49,093 bases of DNA from Chitinophagaceae bacterium. Its GTDB lineage: Bacteria; Bacteroidota; Bacteroidia; Chitinophagales; Chitinophagaceae. Each line of letters starts with the position of its first letter. Position 1 is the stretch's first letter. A program made the position numbers and the translations under genes. This document shows positions 1 through 9,043 of the stretch, in pieces. Under the pieces are notes generated by a model. The model did no database searches. It was given only the letters and a program-made list of their open reading frames with translations, and was not told where the DNA came from. Location: the NCBI GenBank assembly GCA_016787065.1, contig JAEUVD010000055.1:1-49093 (forward strand), read 5' to 3'.

Positions 1-1574
1 GTACCCATCGGTGGTAGGAAGGCACTCAAACCATTTAACGGCGCACCAATTAAACCGGGAGCAAGAATTACGGCAAACGTGAAACAAGCTCCGGCGAGTA
101 TTAAACGAAAGGTAGAAAGATAAGGAATATCAAAATAGTTCTTTTTCAACTCACTATCATTAAAGAATTTTATTTTACCTAAAAGATATAAACCGAGGAG
201 AATAGACATTACGATCCAGATAGCAATGAATATTTCACGGTCAAGTAAACGCCATCCTTTAGCTAAATCGGCATTCGATAAAAACTTCATCGCAAGAGCT
301 AACTCCAAAAAGCCCAATGTTACTTTCAACGCATTTTGCCAACCACCCGGTTTTTCTAGGTTCTTCAAATAACCCGGAAACATGGCAAAAAATGCGAAGG
401 GCAAACCAAGTCCTAAACCAAAAGCACCAAAACCCAAGAGCGGTCCCCAGAAACTTCCACGTGAAGCGAGCACTGCAATTCCACCAATGAAAGCTGACGT
501 ACATGAGAACGATACGATAACCAAGGTAAGCGCCATGAAGAAAATACCGAGGTATGAACTCGCGTTTGATTTTTTATCGGCAGCGGTAGACCAAGTTGAA
601 GGCAGTTTGATTTCGAATGCACCTAAAAACGACAATCCAAAAATGACGAATAAGACGAAGAAGAAAATATTGGCTATCCAGTTCGTAGAAATTTTATATA
701 ACCCATCGGAACCCCAAATAGCTGTAATAGCCATGCCAAGAATGGCAAAAATTACTACAATTGAAATTGCGTAGAAAATTGCTTTTCGGATACCTTGTTT
801 ACGATCGTTATTTTGTTTCGTAAACAAACTAACCGTTAAAGGCACCATAGAATAAATACAAGGTGTTGTTACAGCGGCTAAACCGGCTAGGAAGGCAATC
901 AATAATATTTCCCACATAGAAAGTTTAGAGAGATCCCCAAGTGCTTCCGATTTACCGGTTGTATCCGGAGTAGTTTTTTCCGAAGTCGAAGGAGGTCCTG
1001 TGGTCGTAGCAGTTTCGTTACTGCCAGGGTTTGCAGCCACCACGGGTTGCGTTGTATCGTCTGAAGGAGAGGCAGCCGTTTCAGTATTTGAAGTGGTATC
1101 TGCTTCCGTTAAAACAACATCGTTCAATTTAAACTGGAAAGGAACATTCTCAACCGGCAAATCGCATTTCACTGTATCACAAACCTGATAACTATATTTC
1201 CCATGAATAGTAGTTGGCTTTTTCAGCTTCACTTCTTGAACAAAAGTTACTTTATTTTCGTAATAGTTAAACGGTGGTTCTCCCTTTAATAACTCCTTGA
1301 TAATTTTCTTACCTTCTTCCTTCATTTTCCCTACCAACTCATAATCTTTGGAAGGAGTGAAAACTATACTCGGTGGATACATCAATCCATCACCCCCAAC
1401 ATTCATACTCCAAATATGGTAATGCGGTTTTAGTTTACATTCAACTCGAAGCTGATAGTTATTGCCTTTGATTTGTTTATTCGTAAACGTCCAAGTTGTT
1501 GAACCGTTTTGAGTTTGAGAACAAGCCTGAAGAAATAACCCCAGGGATAGTAATAAACTGAGTAAATACCTCAT
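1..1574 (-). CDS. dsbD: DsbD-type protein-disulfide reductase, C-terminus cut by window edge
   Basis: Moves electrons from cytoplasmic thioredoxin across the inner membrane to periplasmic disulfide-exchange partners. The ATG at 1572-1574 opens a reading frame that runs off the left edge (about 525 codons visible). The N-terminus is a signal peptide with a possible lipobox (LQAC, Cys18), followed by a periplasmic DsbD-alpha-like domain (the segment YQVCDTVKC carries the paired cysteines), a Thr/Pro/Ser-rich linker, and a polytopic domain. Its two membrane cysteines are visible in TPCIYSMVPLT and SFSCTSAFIGG, matching the conserved pair of the DsbD/CcdA family. The terminal thioredoxin-like domain would lie beyond position 1. 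The gene starts about 4 bp after a separate small DsbD-alpha-like gene, so the two are almost certainly cotranscribed. Confidence 0.88.
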   Translation of the reverse strand, partial: MRYLLSLLLSLGLFLQACSQTQNGSTTWTFTNKQIKGNNYQLRVECKLKPHYHIWSMNVGGDGLMYPPSIVFTPSKDYELVGKMKEEGKKIIKELLKGEPPFNYYENKVTFVQEVKLKKPTTIHGKYSYQVCDTVKCDLPVENVPFQFKLNDVVLTEADTTSNTETAASPSDDTTQPVVAANPGSNETATTTGPPSTSEKTTPDTTGKSEALGDLSKLSMWEILLIAFLAGLAAVTTPCIYSMVPLTVSLFTKQNNDRKQGIRKAIFYAISIVVIFAILGMAITAIWGSDGLYKISTNWIANIFFFVLFVIFGLSFLGAFEIKLPSTWSTAADKKSNASSYLGIFFMALTLVIVSFSCTSAFIGGIAVLASRGSFWGPLLGFGAFGLGLGLPFAFFAMFPGYLKNLEKPGGWQNALKVTLGFLELALAMKFLSNADLAKGWRLLDREIFIAIWIVMSILLGLYLLGKIKFFNDSELKKNYFDIPYLSTFRLILAGACFTFAVILAPGLIGAPLNGLSAFLPPMG

Positions 1575-1578
1575 TGAA

Positions 1579-2034
1579 TTATTCCTTTATTTCTAATGTA
1601 AAATTTACGTCTACCGGAGGTAAACACATATGATCGTTACAGCATTGGTAGCTGAAAATACCGGTTACTTTTTTAGCCTGTGCGGATGGAATAATGGGCA
1701 GCGCGAACATTGCGTTTCCTTCCACGTAATTCACCACACCGATTTCCTTAATATCCTTGGTAACCACTTTAGATTTCACAAGTAGTTTTTCTGCTTGCTC
1801 AATGGGTTGTCCTTTATCGAGCGTCATGGAAGTTGGAATCAAAAATCCATCTCCTCCCGGGTCGGGTGTAAACAAATGCCAGCCCTCCTCAATGTTTAAT
1901 TTCGCTACAATTTCATAATTACCATCGGGGCTCTTAGTAAGTTGAAAAGTACATTGTACCGGCTTGGCATTCATTTGCGCTTTCGATTGAAGAAAGGGCA
2001 TTAAAGCAAGAAAAAATAGAATTAGATACTTCAT
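1579..2034 (-). CDS. Stand-alone DsbD N-terminal-domain-like periplasmic protein
   Basis: A 151-residue exported protein: a cleavable signal peptide (residues 1 to about 19, ending SKAQ) and one domain like the alpha domain of DsbD. The cysteine-rich strand FSYQCCNDHMCLPP matches the region that carries the redox cysteine pair in DsbD-alpha. It lies directly upstream of dsbD (gap about 4 bp) and directly downstream of purQ (1 bp between the stop of purQ and this ATG). It probably accepts or passes on electrons together with DsbD. The domain assignment is confident; which substrate it reduces cannot be told from the sequence. Confidence 0.8.
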   Translation of the reverse strand: MKYLILFFLALMPFLQSKAQMNAKPVQCTFQLTKSPDGNYEIVAKLNIEEGWHLFTPDPGGDGFLIPTSMTLDKGQPIEQAEKLLVKSKVVTKDIKEIGVVNYVEGNAMFALPIIPSAQAKKVTGIFSYQCCNDHMCLPPVDVNFTLEIKE

Positions 2035-2035
2035 A

Positions 2036-2722
2036 TTAGTTAGCCATTAAACTTTGAAAAATGTATAGGCCATCGGTATTGCCTAACGCCGAAGAGGTAG
2101 CACGTTCAGGGTGAGGCATCATACCAAATACATTGCGGCCAAAATTACAAATGCCGGCAATATGGTTTGTAGAACCATTTGGGTTTTCGTTGCCGATTTG
2201 TCCTTCTTTGTCGCAATAGCGGAAAATAACTTGTTGATTTGCTTCTAACTCTTGAAGGGTTTTCGCATCGGCATAATACCTTCCTTCGCCGTGAGCCACC
2301 GGTATCATTAAACGGGTTGAATCAATATTTTTGTTGATGGCTGAAGCGCGATTATCATTTTTGATGAATACATTCTTACAAATAAATTTTTGATGATCAT
2401 TCATCAAAAGCGCACCCGGCAATAAACCACTTTCACATAAAATTTGAAAACCATTACACACCCCAAGTACTTTACCCCCACGCTCGGCATGCTTGATTAC
2501 ACTTTCCATCATTGGACTAAAACGTGCTAAGGCCCCACAACGAAGGTAATCGCCGTAAGAAAAACCGCCGGGTAAAACAAGGCAGTCTTCTTTATCAAAC
2601 ATACTGATATCCGAATCTTTATGCCACAGCATCACCACTTCTTGTTTCAAATCATTTTTTAACGCATGTTCCATATCGCGATCGCAATTAGAACCCGGGA
2701 AAACTACTATTCCAAATTTCAT
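2036..2722 (-). CDS. purQ: Phosphoribosylformylglycinamidine synthase subunit PurQ (glutaminase)
   Basis: Class I glutamine amidotransferase subunit that releases ammonia from glutamine for FGAM synthase, the fourth step of purine synthesis. It has 228 residues, the usual size of a stand-alone PurQ. The nucleophile is Cys89 in GVCNGFQ and the other triad members are His204 and Glu206 in MMPHPERA. The N-terminus MKFGIVVFPGSNCDRD is typical, so the ATG at 2720-2722 is chosen. The frame stays open to 2773, but those 17 codons overlap the end of the preceding gene and match nothing in the family. A separate PurQ implies separate PurL and PurS subunits, not in this window. The two downstream genes are redox proteins, a partnership with no obvious metabolic logic. 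Confidence 0.95.
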   Translation of the reverse strand: MKFGIVVFPGSNCDRDMEHALKNDLKQEVVMLWHKDSDISMFDKEDCLVLPGGFSYGDYLRCGALARFSPMMESVIKHAERGGKVLGVCNGFQILCESGLLPGALLMNDHQKFICKNVFIKNDNRASAINKNIDSTRLMIPVAHGEGRYYADAKTLQELEANQQVIFRYCDKEGQIGNENPNGSTNHIAGICNFGRNVFGMMPHPERATSSALGNTDGLYIFQSLMAN

Positions 2723-2729
2723 GGTTTCT

Positions 2730-3713
2730 TTATTTAATAACCCATTGCATGAGCAAAAGGGCAAGTAAAACAAAATAGAAGGTAAATATATTCAGTTTTT
2801 CTTTCCTTGATTGCAGGGCTTGACTTAATAAAATGCTAAAGGGCGGTGCGAGAAACACCCAAGGCTGTCCTGGAAAGAGCGAAGAGAATAGTCCTGCTAC
2901 GGCTGCCGCTACAAAATACATGCCTAGCGCATTCCATTTTTTACGAATTGAAATGTGGAGCCGGTTTTGTTGTTGCTGATATTCAAACCACCCATAAACT
3001 AAAACACAAATGGAAATGATACCTACCAAAATTGTTTGTTTCGGATGAATAATTTTTGTAGGAAGCATGATATGAGTATATATATGTCGTAGTAAGGAAT
3101 TCCAATGGCCGGTTATATACGCGATAATTCCGGTAAGGTAAATCGGTGTGAGGTAACCCAGTATATACGCCGTAAGTTCTTGAAGTGCCAAGGGGCGAAA
3201 GAACACAATAAGTAATAGTAATAAGAGAAAGAAAATTACAGAAGGAAAGTAAAAGAGCATAGCCAATGCGGCTAGAAAACCAATATGAAAAATATCCTTT
3301 TTGGGTTTAGCTTGTTGCGCCAAACCAATACTTTTTCCTAAAGCAACCCAACATAGAAAAGATGCTATCATGGGCGTTCCTAGAAAGGAATGAGAAGGTA
3401 CCAAACTTGTAAATAAAATAAACGCGACCGCGGGCAAGTAACTTTTCCTAAGAAACATTTTTTCACGAACCGAAACGTAATTGATATACAACGCCATGAA
3501 AACAAGAACAACCGTAGATAGTAAACCAAATAAAAAAGGGTTTGAGTTGTAAAAAGATTTCCAACCTGTAAACGTATATACCGTTGCTTGATGAAAGGCA
3601 TCTAACTCGCTCAGGGCCGGTGGGTGCAACAGAATATGCAGCTTACAAAAGAGGGTAAGCAAACATAGTCCTAGAAGGGCTGTTATATCATTCTTTCGAA
3701 AGAGGGCTAACAC
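2730..3713 (-). CDS. Polytopic membrane protein, DUF6427-like
   Basis: A 327-residue integral membrane protein with about nine or ten hydrophobic helices and short loops. The opening MLALFRKND and the overall plan resemble the Bacteroidota family DUF6427, an assignment from memory. No catalytic motif is visible. The stop lies 7 bp before the purQ start and the gene begins 6 bp after the preceding stop, so it sits inside the same transcript. In other Bacteroidota, membrane proteins of this kind are sometimes found beside purine or isoprenoid genes, but no function can be assigned. Confidence 0.8.
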   Translation of the reverse strand: MLALFRKNDITALLGLCLLTLFCKLHILLHPPALSELDAFHQATVYTFTGWKSFYNSNPFLFGLLSTVVLVFMALYINYVSVREKMFLRKSYLPAVAFILFTSLVPSHSFLGTPMIASFLCWVALGKSIGLAQQAKPKKDIFHIGFLAALAMLFYFPSVIFFLLLLLLIVFFRPLALQELTAYILGYLTPIYLTGIIAYITGHWNSLLRHIYTHIMLPTKIIHPKQTILVGIISICVLVYGWFEYQQQQNRLHISIRKKWNALGMYFVAAAVAGLFSSLFPGQPWVFLAPPFSILLSQALQSRKEKLNIFTFYFVLLALLLMQWVIK

Positions 3714-3719
3714 CGATGT

Positions 3720-5327
3720 TTAATACTGAATTTTAAGCAGGCAAAGATAACTTTTCGAGGTACATGGCATAACAATTTCATTGGCGCCTGTTTGAACCGC
3801 CGAACGAGGCATTATTTCCAGATTATCTACATCTTCGGCTGAAGCTAATTGCTTCATACTTAGAATTCCCTTCGAAGATAAATAGGCTGCCATGAGTTTA
3901 TCACTTCGTCGGTTTATATCGTTGAAAACATACACCTTACCCAATTTACTTTCAAGTACACCATACGACGAATAAATACCACCATCATCCGAACTTTGTT
4001 GCGACTTTAGTACATTCTGATTCCATTTGAGCTTTCCTTCCGGCGTAATTTGAAAAATAGTAATTTCATCGTAGTTATATTCGGTTATTGAACGACTATA
4101 ATCCATTGTGGGGTTGATGATGTTTCCGGTTGAAAGTCCTGGCATGGGAGAAGATGAAATCATCCGCGTGGATTTATAAAATTTCTCTGTAATAATTTCG
4201 AGGTTACCATTGGAAAGCAAACTGAGTGCTTTAAGATGCTGATCTCTCAGATCCATTCGATTTCTAGAAAAACGTAAACTGATTGGAATAAAAATACCTT
4301 GCTGTTCGTTGGCAAGCGAAGTATTTAACTTGGTATAATAAATTCCCTTGGGACCTGAAAATTTTCCCTCGCTGTAATATCCGGCAACATGACTAGTTCC
4401 GGTATTGTTATCAGGAAAAAGGAGGAGTTCAGAAAAATACTTATCCTTAACCGGCAAGGTAATTGAAGTAAATGTTGTATGACCTGCCATACATTCTAGC
4501 ACAGAAACATCGGCCGATGAACCCCGAACATCTAAATCGGATGTACATAAGAGTTGCGCATTACCATTATTGTATACAGCATGACTAAATAGCATACGTG
4601 TTGTATTTCTATCGAAAAGCTGACTTACTTCTGAAATCGCTACTAGTTGCTCGTTCAGTACATAAGCTTGCAAGGCCAAATTATCGGAATTCAACGAATA
4701 AGTATAACACAATACTTTAGACTGGTCTTCACTCATTGCAAACTGAAATTCATTCTTTTCCTTAAACAAACTTCTTTCGTAAGAACCAATTTCTTTGGGT
4801 TCGGAAAAGAAGGAATCAGCTAGTAAGCGAACAGCTTTGAGTATTTGTTTTTGTCCTACTTTCTCTTCATAATAAAGACAAAGTGCATTTTTATTACATT
4901 GGAATTGAAGATTCGTGCAATCATTATTTAGGGATGGAATCTGAACCCGACGTTTTATTATTCCTGCAGAATCATAAAACAACATATCTGATTCATTATA
5001 ATGCCGACGATACAACACATTGAAATCCTGATAACGGCCGGCAACAGCAAAGTCATCTTTCCGAAGATTAATTTCAACTTTTTGAGAAATGGATATTTTC
5101 TGAGCCTCAAGATTACCCGTATTTACTAAGGAAGTGAATACAAGGAATAGAAAATAACAACCACGAAATACTTTATTGTACAAATCCAGGCTAACACGTG
5201 AATCTACATTCCAACGAAGCTGTAACATAATGCTTGTTTTACAAGGATGAAGCGACTTTATTTCAAACAAATCACCTTCCTTGTTAACCCTGGGTTGCAC
5301 CTTAAAATTCCTCACATTTCTTTTCAT
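3720..5327 (-). CDS. Secreted or envelope protein of unknown function, paralogous to the gene at 26366
   Basis: 535 residues as drawn. A hydrophobic stretch (GCYFLFLVFTSLVNTG) followed by LEAQ resembles a signal peptide but begins only near residue 50, so the true start may be the ATG at 5228 (MLQLRW...) or later. On the other hand, a near-consensus -7 box (TACCTTAG) lies just upstream of 5327 and favours the long form. The rest is rich in beta strands with repeated aromatic/polar patterns, suggestive of a beta-propeller. Its central and C-terminal parts align weakly with the protein at 26366-27934 (see findings). It leads the string DUF6427-purQ-dsbD. Confidence 0.7.
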   Translation of the reverse strand: MKRNVRNFKVQPRVNKEGDLFEIKSLHPCKTSIMLQLRWNVDSRVSLDLYNKVFRGCYFLFLVFTSLVNTGNLEAQKISISQKVEINLRKDDFAVAGRYQDFNVLYRRHYNESDMLFYDSAGIIKRRVQIPSLNNDCTNLQFQCNKNALCLYYEEKVGQKQILKAVRLLADSFFSEPKEIGSYERSLFKEKNEFQFAMSEDQSKVLCYTYSLNSDNLALQAYVLNEQLVAISEVSQLFDRNTTRMLFSHAVYNNGNAQLLCTSDLDVRGSSADVSVLECMAGHTTFTSITLPVKDKYFSELLLFPDNNTGTSHVAGYYSEGKFSGPKGIYYTKLNTSLANEQQGIFIPISLRFSRNRMDLRDQHLKALSLLSNGNLEIITEKFYKSTRMISSSPMPGLSTGNIINPTMDYSRSITEYNYDEITIFQITPEGKLKWNQNVLKSQQSSDDGGIYSSYGVLESKLGKVYVFNDINRRSDKLMAAYLSSKGILSMKQLASAEDVDNLEIMPRSAVQTGANEIVMPCTSKSYLCLLKIQY

Positions 5328-5412
5328 GAAATGCTAAGGTAGTACTTTTTCTATGTCGCGAAGCGATGGAGATTACCTTCTAGACGAATCGAATTTTATC
5401 TGGTTTTGAGTT

Positions 5413-7473
5413 CTAATTCTTTACTGGCAGGTAGCTATATTCTTTACCATATTCAATCATTTGTGCGAAGAAAGATTTAGGGTATTCAATTTTCACATCT
5501 ACGATTTGAGTACCCTTCATAACCGGAATTAATTTAGGTTGTATAAAACCACGATACGGTTTAATTCCTAATGCATTATAGCGCGTAAGTACTTGTTGAT
5601 GGAGTACAGGATCAACCCTTACACCATAATTCTCAACAAGCGCTTGTCCGGCACGGAAGTCGCCTTCACTTTTTATCCGTTGTATTTCGCGAAGCAATTG
5701 ACCAAACAAGATGCGTAATTTGTTATAATCGTTGATGCGAACGAAAGTTTTTCCATTCACCCGAGTAAATTCCACCACTTTATCACCGGCTCCTTTTTCG
5801 TAAGCCCAACGGGCTATTAGCTGACGGTTTCGCATGTGTGCTTCTTCAATATTATCACCCAATTTAATTCGGGTTAATTGCGTCATGAGGCCATTCATCA
5901 TATAGCTGTCATACTCGGCTTTACCAACTTCTAAAGAGGGCATCACACCAATGTCAACCAATTTTTGATCGAGCACATAATACAAGGCCACTAAATCGGC
6001 ACGTGCTTCTTCCAAACAGCTAGCATAATTCTTTAATGTTTTATCGGTGGTTTCTACACCCGGATTTATTTGTCCGGAAGCATGACCAATACACTCGTGC
6101 ATATCGGTATGTAGGTCAGAAGCCAAGGCACCATATTTTTTCATACGGGCTATCACTTCCTGATTCAAACCAAATTCATCTAAGGTTCCTTTTTTAGAAG
6201 ACGCTACATTATAAGCATTGATAATATTACTCAAGGAAACCGATTTACTCCCCTCATCCTTACGTATCCAATCGGCATTAGGCAAATTAATACCAATAGC
6301 TGTGGTTGGTGCTAAATCACCCGACTCTACTACAACATTAATTGCTTTGGCTATAATACCTTTAACCTCTGCTTTTTTGTGTTCCTCCATCAACGGTGAG
6401 TTATCTTCAAACCATTGCGCTTCTTTGGCAATTGCCGAAATACGTTTTGTAGCTTCTTCATCTTTAATACTTACATAACTTTCATAACTACCTTTTTTTC
6501 CAATTGCATCGAGGTACACTTCAATGAAGCCATTAATACCATCAATTTTACTTTCGGTATCCTTTACCCAGGCAATACTGTATTCATCGAAAGTTTTTAA
6601 ATCGCCGGTTTTTAAGAACTTAACTAACAAATCAATCCAAGCCTTCTGATTAGCATTTTCAGCTACTGTAGAAGCCTTATTCAACCAAAACGTAATCTGA
6701 TCGATAGCGGCACCGTACATGCCCCCGCTTTTCCAAACCTTTTCTACTAATTTGCCATTCTCTTTAACTACTTTACTATTTAAACCCCAACTTGGAGCGT
6801 TCCCCGTGGTTGGCATTTTATTATAGAAATCTTCCACTTCTTGTTGTGTAACTCCTTCATAGAAATTATTGCTGGAAGCAACTACATTATCAATATCCGA
6901 TCGAAGATCAACGCATTTTGGTTCAACTTGTAAATCATATAGTAATGGCTGTATGCGGTTCCAAAATGCCTCTTTAGTTTCTGCGGCACTCAGTGGAAGC
7001 ATCTTCGCATCGCAACCCATCACCAACGATTTAAAGTAAGCGGCAGAACATTCCGGAATAAATTTTTCGTTGCCGTAATGATGGTGATTTCCGTTGCTAA
7101 ACCAGAACCTACCACAATAATCTTGAAATTTCTTCCATTCTGCACCGCTGCCACCTTTGGTATAAATAGCCTCTAGTGTTTTGCGTAACAGAATGCCATG
7201 TTTGCTTTTTTGATCGTAGATGATATCTCGGCCGCATAAAGAAGCTTGGTACAAATAGTAACATAGTTCCTTTTGCTTTGGCGTGAGTTGTTCAAATCCA
7301 GGGGTTTTATAGCGCAAAACTTGTAAGTCGGCAAACGACTCGGCCATCACATCAAACGATGCTGATGCAGCAGGTTTAGGTGCCTTCTTCGATTTGTTTT
7401 GTCCGTATGCAAACTGCGATCCGGCTAACATGATTACAACACCGGTTAATGGTAGAATTTGTTTAATCTTCAT
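5413..7473 (-). CDS. Dipeptidyl-peptidase III-like metallopeptidase (family M49), exported
   Basis: Zinc exopeptidase expected to remove dipeptides from peptide N-termini. With the ATG at 7471-7473 it has 686 residues and begins with a signal peptide (MKIKQILPLTGVVIMLAG...AYGQ), so it probably works in the periplasm or at the surface. The zinc motif is HECIGH (residues 459-464; His459, Glu460, His464), and the second motif is EEARAD near 488-493, carrying the third zinc ligand. HEC(I/L)GH with EEARAD is the form found in Bacteroides-type DPP III rather than the eukaryotic HELLGH/EECRAE. The frame is open to 7539, but the extra 22 codons lack family similarity and would bury the signal peptide. 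It is flanked by short intergenic gaps and appears monocistronic. Confidence 0.9.
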   Translation of the reverse strand: MKIKQILPLTGVVIMLAGSQFAYGQNKSKKAPKPAASASFDVMAESFADLQVLRYKTPGFEQLTPKQKELCYYLYQASLCGRDIIYDQKSKHGILLRKTLEAIYTKGGSGAEWKKFQDYCGRFWFSNGNHHHYGNEKFIPECSAAYFKSLVMGCDAKMLPLSAAETKEAFWNRIQPLLYDLQVEPKCVDLRSDIDNVVASSNNFYEGVTQQEVEDFYNKMPTTGNAPSWGLNSKVVKENGKLVEKVWKSGGMYGAAIDQITFWLNKASTVAENANQKAWIDLLVKFLKTGDLKTFDEYSIAWVKDTESKIDGINGFIEVYLDAIGKKGSYESYVSIKDEEATKRISAIAKEAQWFEDNSPLMEEHKKAEVKGIIAKAINVVVESGDLAPTTAIGINLPNADWIRKDEGSKSVSLSNIINAYNVASSKKGTLDEFGLNQEVIARMKKYGALASDLHTDMHECIGHASGQINPGVETTDKTLKNYASCLEEARADLVALYYVLDQKLVDIGVMPSLEVGKAEYDSYMMNGLMTQLTRIKLGDNIEEAHMRNRQLIARWAYEKGAGDKVVEFTRVNGKTFVRINDYNKLRILFGQLLREIQRIKSEGDFRAGQALVENYGVRVDPVLHQQVLTRYNALGIKPYRGFIQPKLIPVMKGTQIVDVKIEYPKSFFAQMIEYGKEYSYLPVKN

Positions 7474-7686
7474 GAGGTAAAAATAATTGATTCGTTTCAG
7501 AATTTTAGAAGGTTTCAGAAAAAAGACAGAAAGTGACAAGTTCGCTCGTTACAAACCATACGTTCTCGTAAATCCAATGCTTGTTATTTCATTCGTGATA
7601 CATAACCTGAAGGTGAACTTGAACTTCGACTAAGAAGGACGTACTCTTCTATTTAGTCGTAATTCATTTACCTTAAGTAAACGTAA

Positions 7687-8814
7687 CTAATACTTGCTCA
7701 TTCCGCTTATACCAGGATATATACCCGCAGACAAATCATCGATTACCGGTGACGCTTGACAATTTCCATTGGTAAACGACTTCCATACTAAATCACCCGT
7801 TTGAGCGTTTACGCAATACGTGTAACGATCGAATGCTGTAAAATAAACACGGTCGTAATACACCACCGGAGAAGATTTTATTAAACTTCCAGCCGGATAT
7901 TTCCATTTTAATAAGCCGGTTACGTGGTCGATGCCGTATAAGTTAAAATCATAGCTACCTACTATAATGGTATTACTTTTTTCATGAACGGTAGGTGAAG
8001 AAATTACTCTTTCCTTGGTAGGATAGGTCCATCGAACTTTACCGGTTGTGGTATCAATACAATGAACACTTAAATCATTGCTACCAACCACACACATTCC
8101 GCCGTAAACCATTGGAGAGGAAATTACATCATCTTGGGTTGCATAGTTCCATACTTCAAGTCCGGTTGATTCGGAAAGGGCATATACTTTTTTATCATCC
8201 GCACCGAAATAAACCAATCCGTTGTTAATCGTAGGCGAAGAAAAGATATCGGTACCAACTTGTGCGGAAGTCCAGATAACATTTCCACTCAAATCAACAC
8301 AATGACAACGTTGTGTGGCGCAAACAAAAATTTTATTATTCTTGATAGCCGGTGAAGTGGTGCAATAACCACCCGGGTCGTAATTCCAAAGAGAAACACC
8401 CAGGGTATCATAAGCATATAACTGATCGGCAGCGATGATAATTTTATTATCGATAGCTGCTAAACTATTGTTTTCAAACGTGGAAGGCGATGGTATAGCT
8501 AGGCCGGTTGGTATTTCTCGAACGATACTACCGTCTACTAAATTAATGCAATACAAATAACCGTTGTTAGTTAAAGCATATAAGCGCTTCTTGTGTATAA
8601 TGGTTGTTCCAACGCATGCACCTTTAAAACTAACCTCCCAACGGCGGTTACCATTGTTTAGGTCGTAACTAATAAGGTTATTATTATCGGTGGTAACATA
8701 TAGCGCCTCACCGCGGGATTTTGGTAGTGGGGTATCTCCACTTTTGGTGCGACTACATGAGCTAATTAACATCCAACCGAACAACACCAGAAAGCTGGTA
8801 CGGAATAAATTCAT
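7687..8814 (-). CDS. PQQ-like beta-propeller lipoprotein
   Basis: 375 residues. A lipoprotein signal peptide (LISSC, Cys20) is followed by seven or eight repeats of about 40 residues of the form S(S/T)PxxxxxxVYxGxxDxxxxCxDxxTGxxxWxY, the pattern of PQQ-enzyme and BamB propellers. BamB is a propeller lipoprotein of the outer-membrane assembly machine, and a bamA gene lies about 1 kb away on the other strand. Propellers of this type also occur in many unrelated surface proteins, so BamB function is only a possibility. No quinoprotein catalytic residues were identified. A TATATTTG box lies upstream at 8838-8845. Confidence 0.85.
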   Translation of the reverse strand: MNLFRTSFLVLFGWMLISSCSRTKSGDTPLPKSRGEALYVTTDNNNLISYDLNNGNRRWEVSFKGACVGTTIIHKKRLYALTNNGYLYCINLVDGSIVREIPTGLAIPSPSTFENNSLAAIDNKIIIAADQLYAYDTLGVSLWNYDPGGYCTTSPAIKNNKIFVCATQRCHCVDLSGNVIWTSAQVGTDIFSSPTINNGLVYFGADDKKVYALSESTGLEVWNYATQDDVISSPMVYGGMCVVGSNDLSVHCIDTTTGKVRWTYPTKERVISSPTVHEKSNTIIVGSYDFNLYGIDHVTGLLKWKYPAGSLIKSSPVVYYDRVYFTAFDRYTYCVNAQTGDLVWKSFTNGNCQASPVIDDLSAGIYPGISGMSKY

Positions 8815-8837
8815 ACTGTAAATTCAATAATGGTTAA

Positions 8838-8845
8838 CAAATATA
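8838..8845 (-). promoter_or_regulatory. Putative -7 box TATATTTG for the beta-propeller lipoprotein gene
   Basis: Read on the minus strand, TATATTTG fits the Bacteroidota primary-sigma -7 consensus TAnnTTTG and lies 23 bp before the ATG at 8814. No clear -33 TTTG is visible at the expected distance. Confidence 0.5.
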
Positions 8846-8998
8846 GACTAAAAATGATGAAACCTCGTTGGTGCTATTATTTTTTATCTTTGAGGGCAGG
8901 CTTAAAACGGAGCCCCTTCACTTCGCTGAAAGCCTTGATAATTGGGCATTTGGATGCAAATTTTGGGTTAAAAAAGGGGGTGAATCTTATTTCTTCCG

Positions 8999-9026
8999 TT
9001 GAAAACCCTTCCATATTGTACATTTG
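8999..9026 (+). promoter_or_regulatory. Putative uppS promoter (TTG, 17 bp, TACATTTG)
   Basis: TTG at 8999-9001 and TACATTTG at 9019-9026 are separated by 17 bp, close to the Bacteroidota -33/-7 arrangement, and end 17 bp before the uppS ATG. It is the best-formed promoter in the window and would drive the uppS-bamA unit. Confidence 0.6.
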
Positions 9027-9043
9027 TGCGCTTCAAAAAACGA

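Noticed and set aside
2723..2773. Longer N-terminus of PurQ
   Set aside because: The extra 17 codons overlap the preceding gene and match no PurQ. MKFGIVVFPGSNCD is the family start.
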